Below the pieces are notes generated by a model that was not told the DNA's origin, did no database searches, and worked only from the letters and a program-made list of their open reading frames with translations. 38,720 nt of DNA from Bacteroidota bacterium (GTDB lineage: Bacteria > Bacteroidota > Bacteroidia > Chitinophagales > Chitinophagaceae): positions 1 to 38,720 of the forward strand of contig JAEZLJ010000026.1 of assembly GCA_023415275.1 (NCBI GenBank), given 5' to 3'. Below, piece by piece: positions 33,650-38,720 of the stretch (position 1 is the stretch's first letter; every line of letters starts with the position of its first letter). Made by a program: the position numbers and the translations under genes.

Positions 33650-35950
33650 ATGAAAGGATTGAAATTAATAGCAGCAGCATTGTTGCTTTTCACAACTTAT
33701 AAAAGCAATAGCCAGGCAAAAGGAACTACCTCGGATGCCAACATGAATACGTTTGTTAAAAACCTGATGAGTAAAATGACCCTTGATGAAAAGTTGGGCC
33801 AATTGAATTTACCAGGTGCAGGTGATATCACTACTGGGCAGGCCTCGAGTTCGGATATTGCAGGTAAGATCAAAGCTGGTAAGGTGGGTGGACTCTTCAA
33901 TATCAAAGGCGTGGAAAAGATCAGGGAAGTGCAAAGAGTGGCAGTGGAAGAAAGCCGCCTGAAGATTCCCCTCATCTTCGGTATGGACGTGATCCATGGA
34001 TACCAGACCGCCTTCCCTATTCCTTTAGGATTAGCCTGTACCTGGAACATGGAAGCCATTGAAAGATCTGCCAGGATAGCTGCCACAGAAGCCAGTGCGG
34101 ATGGTATCTGCTGGACATTCTCACCTATGGTGGATATTTCCCGTGATCCTCGCTGGGGACGAATTTCAGAAGGCAGTGGTGAAGACCCTTATCTGGGATC
34201 TGAAATTGCCAGGGCCATGGTAAGAGGTTACCAGGGCACAGACCTGACAAAAAACAACACCATCATGGCCTGTGTGAAGCATTTTGCATTATATGGGGCT
34301 GCAGAAGCAGGAAGAGATTACAATACCACAGATATGAGCCATTTCCGCATGTATAACGAATACCTGCCTCCCTATAAGGCAGCCGTTGAGGCCGGGGTGG
34401 GCAGTGTCATGAGTTCCTTTAATACGGTGGATGGAATACCTGCCACAGCCAATCGCTGGTTGATGACCGACCTTTTACGCAAGCAATGGGGTTTTAAAGG
34501 GTTCGTAGTTACAGACTATACAGCCATCAATGAAATGATAGACCATGGAATGGGCGACCTTCAAACAGTTTCTGCCCTGGCTTTGAAAGCGGGTATCGAT
34601 ATGGATATGGTTGGCGAAGGCTTCCTGACCACCCTTAAAAAATCAATGCAGGAAGGAAAGGTCACCCAGCAGGATATAGATGTAGCCTGCCGTCGTGTGC
34701 TGGAAGCCAAATATAAACTGGGCCTGTTTGCTGATCCTTACAAATACTGCGATGTGCAACGCTCCAAAACAGAGATCTATACACCGGAAAATTTAAAAGC
34801 TGCCAGGACTATTGCAGCAGAAAGCTTTGTGCTGTTAAAAAATCAGAACAATGTATTACCCCTGAAAAAGACTGGCACCATAGCCCTGGTTGGTCCATTG
34901 GCAGATGCCAGGGAAAACATGCCCGGCACCTGGAGTGTGGCTACTGATTTTACCAAGCCGATAACGGTATTGGAAGGACTAAAAAATGTGGCCGGTAATA
35001 ATACAAGGATCCTGTATGCTAAAGGATCCAACCTTGATGCCGATAGTGCCTTTGTAGAAAGGGCTACTATGTTTGGTAAGACCATTAAGCAAGACACGAG
35101 TTCAGCAGAAACGCTAAGACAACAAGCATTGGATATTGCCGCAGAGGCGGATGTAATTGTTGCTGCTCTTGGTGAGTCTGCGGAAATGTCCGGAGAAAGC
35201 TCCAGCCGTTCCAATATTGATATACCCCAATCGCAAAAAGATCTGTTAGCTGCTTTATTGAAAACAGGAAAACCTGTCGTATTGGTATTGTTCACCGGAA
35301 GACCGCTCACCATTAAATGGGAATCGGAAAATGTACCGGCCATTTTGAATGTTTGGTTTGGTGGATCGGAAGCAGGCAATGCCATTGGCGATGTTTTGTT
35401 TGGAGATGTGAATCCCTCAGGAAAACTGACCACCACTTTTCCTCAAAATATTGGTCAGGTGCCTATCTACTACAGCCATATGAATACTGGCCGGCCATTG
35501 GAACAGGGAAAATGGTTCCAGAAATTCCGTTCCAATTACCTGGATGTTTCCAATGAGCCTGTATATCCATTTGGATACGGATTAAGCTATACCAGTTTTA
35601 CTTATAGCAACATCACACTAAGTAAGGATCAGATGCGGCCAACTGAAAAAATAACCGCGTCAGTCACAGTTACCAATACAGGTACAAGAGAAGGCAAAGA
35701 AGTAGTGCAATTGTACACCAGGGATATGGTAGGCAGTGTTTCCCGGCCGGTCAAAGAATTAAAAGGCTTTCAAAAGATCAGTTTGAAACCAGGTGAGTCA
35801 AGAAAGGTAACCTTCACTATTGGGATCAATGACCTGAAGTTTTATAATAGTGACCTGAAATGGGTAGCCGAACCCGGAGACTTTAAAGTTTTTATTGGCT
35901 CAAGTTCAGCTGACGTGAAGGAAGCCGCCTTTAAATTATTATCGAAATAA
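33650..35950 (+). CDS. bglX: GH3-family beta-glucosidase (BglX-like)
   Basis: The 766-residue exported enzyme has the complete BglX layout: signal peptide (MKGLKLIAAALLLFTTYKSN), (beta/alpha)8 domain with KHF (210-212) and nucleophile D289 in GFVVTDYTAINEM, alpha/beta sandwich domain (about 390-610, GESAEMSGESSSRSNIDIPQ, where the general-acid Glu is expected) and a C-terminal FnIII-like domain (VYPFGYGLSYTSFTY onward). It should release glucose from the non-reducing end of beta-gluco-oligosaccharides made by the GH30 and GH144-like enzymes. GH3 enzymes accompany both beta-1,2- and beta-1,6-glucan loci in Bacteroidota. It is the last gene of the run, and a terminator follows 16 nt after its stop. 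Confidence 0.94.
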   Translation: MKGLKLIAAALLLFTTYKSNSQAKGTTSDANMNTFVKNLMSKMTLDEKLGQLNLPGAGDITTGQASSSDIAGKIKAGKVGGLFNIKGVEKIREVQRVAVEESRLKIPLIFGMDVIHGYQTAFPIPLGLACTWNMEAIERSARIAATEASADGICWTFSPMVDISRDPRWGRISEGSGEDPYLGSEIARAMVRGYQGTDLTKNNTIMACVKHFALYGAAEAGRDYNTTDMSHFRMYNEYLPPYKAAVEAGVGSVMSSFNTVDGIPATANRWLMTDLLRKQWGFKGFVVTDYTAINEMIDHGMGDLQTVSALALKAGIDMDMVGEGFLTTLKKSMQEGKVTQQDIDVACRRVLEAKYKLGLFADPYKYCDVQRSKTEIYTPENLKAARTIAAESFVLLKNQNNVLPLKKTGTIALVGPLADARENMPGTWSVATDFTKPITVLEGLKNVAGNNTRILYAKGSNLDADSAFVERATMFGKTIKQDTSSAETLRQQALDIAAEADVIVAALGESAEMSGESSSRSNIDIPQSQKDLLAALLKTGKPVVLVLFTGRPLTIKWESENVPAILNVWFGGSEAGNAIGDVLFGDVNPSGKLTTTFPQNIGQVPIYYSHMNTGRPLEQGKWFQKFRSNYLDVSNEPVYPFGYGLSYTSFTYSNITLSKDQMRPTEKITASVTVTNTGTREGKEVVQLYTRDMVGSVSRPVKELKGFQKISLKPGESRKVTFTIGINDLKFYNSDLKWVAEPGDFKVFIGSSSADVKEAAFKLLSK

Positions 35951-35966
35951 CAGATAGTAGTTGTTG

Positions 35967-35998
35967 AAAATGCCCTTTCTATGCGGAAGGGTATTTTT
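35967..35998 (+). terminator. Terminator closing the glycan cluster
   Basis: AAAATGCCCTT pairs with AAGGGTATTTT (11 bp, one wobble) over the 9-nt loop TCTATGCGG, with a T-run at the end. It lies just after the GH3 gene and before the convergent PorP gene. The A-run on the left could make it bidirectional. Confidence 0.85.
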
Positions 35999-36079
35999 AT
36001 TTGAGCTTATTACCAATCTGCATTTGGGTCTATGCTCTTTTTTTATAATGCTACTTTATAAATTAATGCGAGAGGCTTA

Positions 36080-37096
36080 CTACTTCCACGGGCAAGGAAT
36101 AATGCCACTGGCAGGTTTGGTGCCACGAAGAATAACTGACACTTCAAATGTATTGGGTTTACGTGTAGCCTGGTTTAGCTTAGACACCGTAAGGTCATAG
36201 CTTACGCCAAACTGCATGTCCTTATACGCTAAACCCACATAGGGCACAATGGCATTCTTTGACCAGTACCAGACGCCTGCCGTGATCATGGATTCATTTT
36301 CATCTTCCAGGAAATAGCCTACTGCCCCTCCCACTGAAAAATACTTGGCCTGGTCCTGGAACTGGTAAATGCCATTGACATTAAGAACTGTTCGCTCATT
36401 AAGGAAAGTCTCGTAATTAGCATGCCCTACCTTCCTGATGGCCAATACCTGTTTTTCATCTTCAAGGAAAGTTTGCTTAGGCTTATTTACATGAAATGCA
36501 GCTACTCCAAAATCAAGGTTGCTGGTCTCATTGCTGATGCTATAGGTAAGTCCTGCACTCAGGGAAATATATCCTTTCATATTGGAAAGCGCTGCCTCCC
36601 CGGTGGGCAGGTTAGTATTGAATCCATACCCGGTAAACTGCTCCTCCCAATCCAGGCGGCTGAAGTCCACACTCCTGTGACCATATATACCTCCAAAACC
36701 TATTCCTAGTTGATGCTTATTCGCGGCATCTATGAGCTTGATGCGGTATGAAATATCGAGTGAGCCATAGATACTTTTGGCAACTCCACCCATAGCCCTG
36801 TCAAACATCAGCATCCCTCCCACTCCCATCACATTGCCTTCCTCTACGCCCGACATCTTATTCTGCATCACCTTTCGGTCATAAGATATGGAACCTGTCA
36901 TATAGGGACTGGCCGGCCCTATCCATTGGTCACGCAGGTTAGATACCATCCTCCAGTCTGCATTGATATTGGCAGTCAATGCCGGGTTGATATTCAATGG
37001 TGAAGAAAAGAATTGAGAAAAGCTGGGATCCTGGGCATAGCTCTTACCTGCCCCCAAGGCAAGAAGAAATGCTGTTATGGTCAGGATCTTTCTCAT
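36080..37096 (-). CDS. PorP/SprF-family type IX secretion outer membrane protein
   Basis: The 338-residue protein has a signal peptide (MRKILTITAFLLALGAGKSYAQ) and the family opening DPSFSQFFSSPLNINPALT. The outer-membrane beta-barrel pattern follows (SISYDRKVM, VGGMLMFDRAMGG, YRIKLIDAANKHQLGIGFGG) and the closing DLTVSKLNQATRKPNTFEVS. PorP/SprF proteins usually stand beside large adhesins or gliding proteins with CHU_C tails and help hold or deliver them through type IX secretion. That is the case here: the upstream gene on the same strand ends 8 nt before this start. ATG 37096 is used; a TTG two codons upstream is in frame. Confidence 0.92.
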   Translation of the reverse strand: MRKILTITAFLLALGAGKSYAQDPSFSQFFSSPLNINPALTANINADWRMVSNLRDQWIGPASPYMTGSISYDRKVMQNKMSGVEEGNVMGVGGMLMFDRAMGGVAKSIYGSLDISYRIKLIDAANKHQLGIGFGGIYGHRSVDFSRLDWEEQFTGYGFNTNLPTGEAALSNMKGYISLSAGLTYSISNETSNLDFGVAAFHVNKPKQTFLEDEKQVLAIRKVGHANYETFLNERTVLNVNGIYQFQDQAKYFSVGGAVGYFLEDENESMITAGVWYWSKNAIVPYVGLAYKDMQFGVSYDLTVSKLNQATRKPNTFEVSVILRGTKPASGIIPCPWK

Positions 37097-37104
37097 AGGC
37101 AATT

Positions 37105-38720
37105 TTACCTCATTAATATGGAATTTCCACTCCGTTTATAATGTTTACCATCCTCACCACGAGCCTCCAATGTCCAGGTATATACATCCTGTACCTGCGG
37201 TTTACCATTAAATATACCATTCCATCCCTTGCCTATCTGGTTGGTCTCAAACATCAGCTGACCCCACCTGTCAAATACCCTGAAATAATAAAGCTCAGCG
37301 ATATTCACACACAATGGTCGCAATACATCATTATGACCATCCACATTCGGACTCCAGGCCTTTGGAACAAAGATATCAGAACGGATCGTTTGTCCCTGGT
37401 CACGCATGATCACTAATACTGTATCCACCACTTTACAGCCATTGTCAGGTGTGAGCGTAATGGTAAACTGGACTGAATTGTCGTAATTGAATACAGGATC
37501 AATCACATCCGTACGGTTCAATCCAACCGGTGGATTCCATTGGTAAGTATAATTACTTCCCAGGTTCCTGGCCTGTAATGGAGTGGCCGTATTGGCAGTG
37601 GTGATCACATTCGGATACCTGATACCAGATTGCTGTGATTGCACCGTAATCGTAATGGCGCTGTTTGGCGAATTGTTGCTGCATTTCGCATCCGTTACAC
37701 TCAATAAGGTATAAGTAGTAGTGGTAGTTGGCGATACGGTTAATTCATATGGAGAAGCACCAATGTTATTGATCACATGATTGGTAACTCCATCTGAATA
37801 TACCACCGTCCAAGGCGCAGCGCCTGTAAGGGCAATGGCCAAGGTGGTGCTACTACCTTCACAAATTGGATTACCGCCACTAACTGTAGCAGTTGCCAAT
37901 GGAGTGGTTACAAGGTTCAGGGTAATTACAGAATCGCAGCCAGCCGTATTTTGAAGCGTAGCAGTATAGGTACCAGCCTGCATGATATTCTGACCATTCC
38001 ATGTATAAGGAAGGCTGTTAGCACATACGGTTACATTATCCGTTGATCCGGTAATTACCTGTGCTATTTCCAATACCAGGGATGCTACAGAATCACAACC
38101 GGCCGCATTAGTTGTAATATATGTGTATGTACCTGCCTGGGTATATTGTTTTCCGTTCCATGTATATGGCAATTGGTTAGGACATACGGTGATTGTAGTA
38201 ATGGAGGTAGTATTAGCTTTCACTGTCACGATTGCATCACCTGTAGCTGAACATCCATTTTGAGAATAAGTATAAGTTACAGCATAATTTCCTGGTGCTA
38301 AACCAACAGAATTAAATACTCCATTGGTTACATTATTACCTGTCCAAACACCTCCTGCAGGTGATGCTGTCAATTGAACTGAGCTACCCTGGCAGATAGA
38401 TTTATTCTGTGTTGCGACTATTGGCGCTCCTGGTGCTGGATTCACCACTACACTGCCCGTAGAGGTACACACACTACCCGTGGTGCTTCTCACAGTCACT
38501 GTATAAGTGCCCGCCACTACATTGGTGAAGTTTGGTGAAGACTGGAACGTCACACCATCTATTGAGTACTCCAGATCCGCTGCTGCTGCAGGGGCAGTCA
38601 CTGTAATGGAACCTGTAGTCACACTACATGTAGGATCTACCACATCGGCTGTTGGTGTCGTTGGTGCACCTGGCGCTGGGTTGATGGTCACTGAAGCAGT
38701 GGCGCTACAAGCTGCATCAC
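37105..38720 (-). CDS. Large repeat protein with gliding-motility-type CHU_C C-terminal domain (5' part outside window)
   Basis: The minus-strand frame is open to position 38720, so only the last about 538 residues are seen. They show Ig-like/SprB-like repeats: two NPAPGAP-linked units at the start, then two near-identical 53-residue units sharing LPYTWNG, QAGTYT and AGCDSV. The CHU_C (type B sorting) domain follows, from about IFVPKAWSPNVDGHNDVLRP through FRVFDRWGQLMFETN to YKRSGNSILMR. Such proteins are secreted by the type IX system and act as surface adhesins or gliding components. It is followed by PorP/SprF after 8 nt. The internal ATG at 38691 is not the real start; repeat sequence continues through it. 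Confidence 0.9.
   Translation of the reverse strand, partial: DAACSATASVTINPAPGAPTTPTADVVDPTCSVTTGSITVTAPAAAADLEYSIDGVTFQSSPNFTNVVAGTYTVTVRSTTGSVCTSTGSVVVNPAPGAPIVATQNKSICQGSSVQLTASPAGGVWTGNNVTNGVFNSVGLAPGNYAVTYTYSQNGCSATGDAIVTVKANTTSITTITVCPNQLPYTWNGKQYTQAGTYTYITTNAAGCDSVASLVLEIAQVITGSTDNVTVCANSLPYTWNGQNIMQAGTYTATLQNTAGCDSVITLNLVTTPLATATVSGGNPICEGSSTTLAIALTGAAPWTVVYSDGVTNHVINNIGASPYELTVSPTTTTTYTLLSVTDAKCSNNSPNSAITITVQSQQSGIRYPNVITTANTATPLQARNLGSNYTYQWNPPVGLNRTDVIDPVFNYDNSVQFTITLTPDNGCKVVDTVLVIMRDQGQTIRSDIFVPKAWSPNVDGHNDVLRPLCVNIAELYYFRVFDRWGQLMFETNQIGKGWNGIFNGKPQVQDVYTWTLEARGEDGKHYKRSGNSILMR
37900..38215 (-). repeat. Two tandem 53-codon repeats inside the CHU_C protein
   Basis: The DNA for LPYTWNG recurs with a 159-nt period (CCATGTATA at 37999 and 38158). 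Both units encode a TVC..LPYTWNG...QAGTYT...AGCDSV pattern with two Cys each. They are diverged at the nucleotide level, so the duplication is not recent. Confidence 0.75.

Noticed and set aside
34843..35436. 197-codon open frame antisense to the GH3 gene
   Set aside because: It overlaps the conserved GH3 sandwich domain completely, and its Ser/Pro/Ala-rich translation shows no domain.
37900..38720. CRISPR-like or mobile repeat array
   Set aside because: The repeats are in frame within one coding sequence, have no spacer structure and are protein Ig-like/SprB-type repeats.

Overview
The window reads as a chromosomal segment of a Bacteroidota genome, most like the Chitinophagaceae. The grounds are SusC/SusD and FecR/ECF-sigma systems, many lipoproteins with short lipobox signals, a PorP/SprF protein beside a gliding-motility-type (CHU_C, type IX secretion) protein, and A-rich leaders in place of strong Shine-Dalgarno sequences. 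No tRNA, rRNA, CRISPR array, integrase, transposase or IS end was seen.

Layout. (1) 1-668, minus: DUF92/TMEM19-like membrane protein running off the left edge, then about 575 bp without a convincing gene. (2) 1245-3774, minus: a three-gene Mla-type lipid transport operon (permease, ATPase, MCE protein). (3) 4162-7140, plus: two divergent GH30 lipoprotein glycosidases closed by a strong terminator. (4) 7294-9017: ECF sigma factor and FecR-type anti-sigma factor. (5) 9112-15102: SusC with an STN signalling domain, SusD and a LamG-type surface lipoprotein, with a 13-bp perfect hairpin after susD and a strong terminator at the end. (6) 15222-16484, minus: a seven-CXXCH multihaem cytochrome c lipoprotein, the only inverted gene in the cluster. 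(7) 16604-35950, plus: a tightly packed run of thirteen genes. It holds an FG-GAP/ASPIC-UnbV lipoprotein, four paralogous PF10091 (GH144-like) proteins with an NPP/alkaline-phosphatase-type phosphodiesterase between the third and fourth, a Gfo/Idh/MocA oxidoreductase, a PhyH dioxygenase, DoxX, an alpha/beta-hydrolase esterase, a GH43-like protein with F5/8 and FnIII modules, an SGNH hydrolase and a GH3 beta-glucosidase, and it ends in a terminator. (8) 36080-38720, minus: PorP/SprF and the C-terminal part of a large repeat protein with a CHU_C domain.

Regions 3-7 together look like one large polysaccharide utilisation locus. The sigma/FecR/STN-SusC set suggests that substrate uptake itself signals to transcription. 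The families GH30, GH144-like and GH3 point to beta-glucans: GH30_3 is known for beta-1,6-glucan, and GH144 with GH3 for beta-1,2-glucan. The phosphodiesterase, two esterase-type hydrolases and the oxidoreductase/dioxygenase/DoxX/cytochrome genes suggest a decorated glucan, for example a phosphoglycerol- or acyl-substituted beta-1,2-glucan. They may also indicate an oxidative step joined to the hydrolytic ones. The substrate is an inference; the gene families are read from the sequence.
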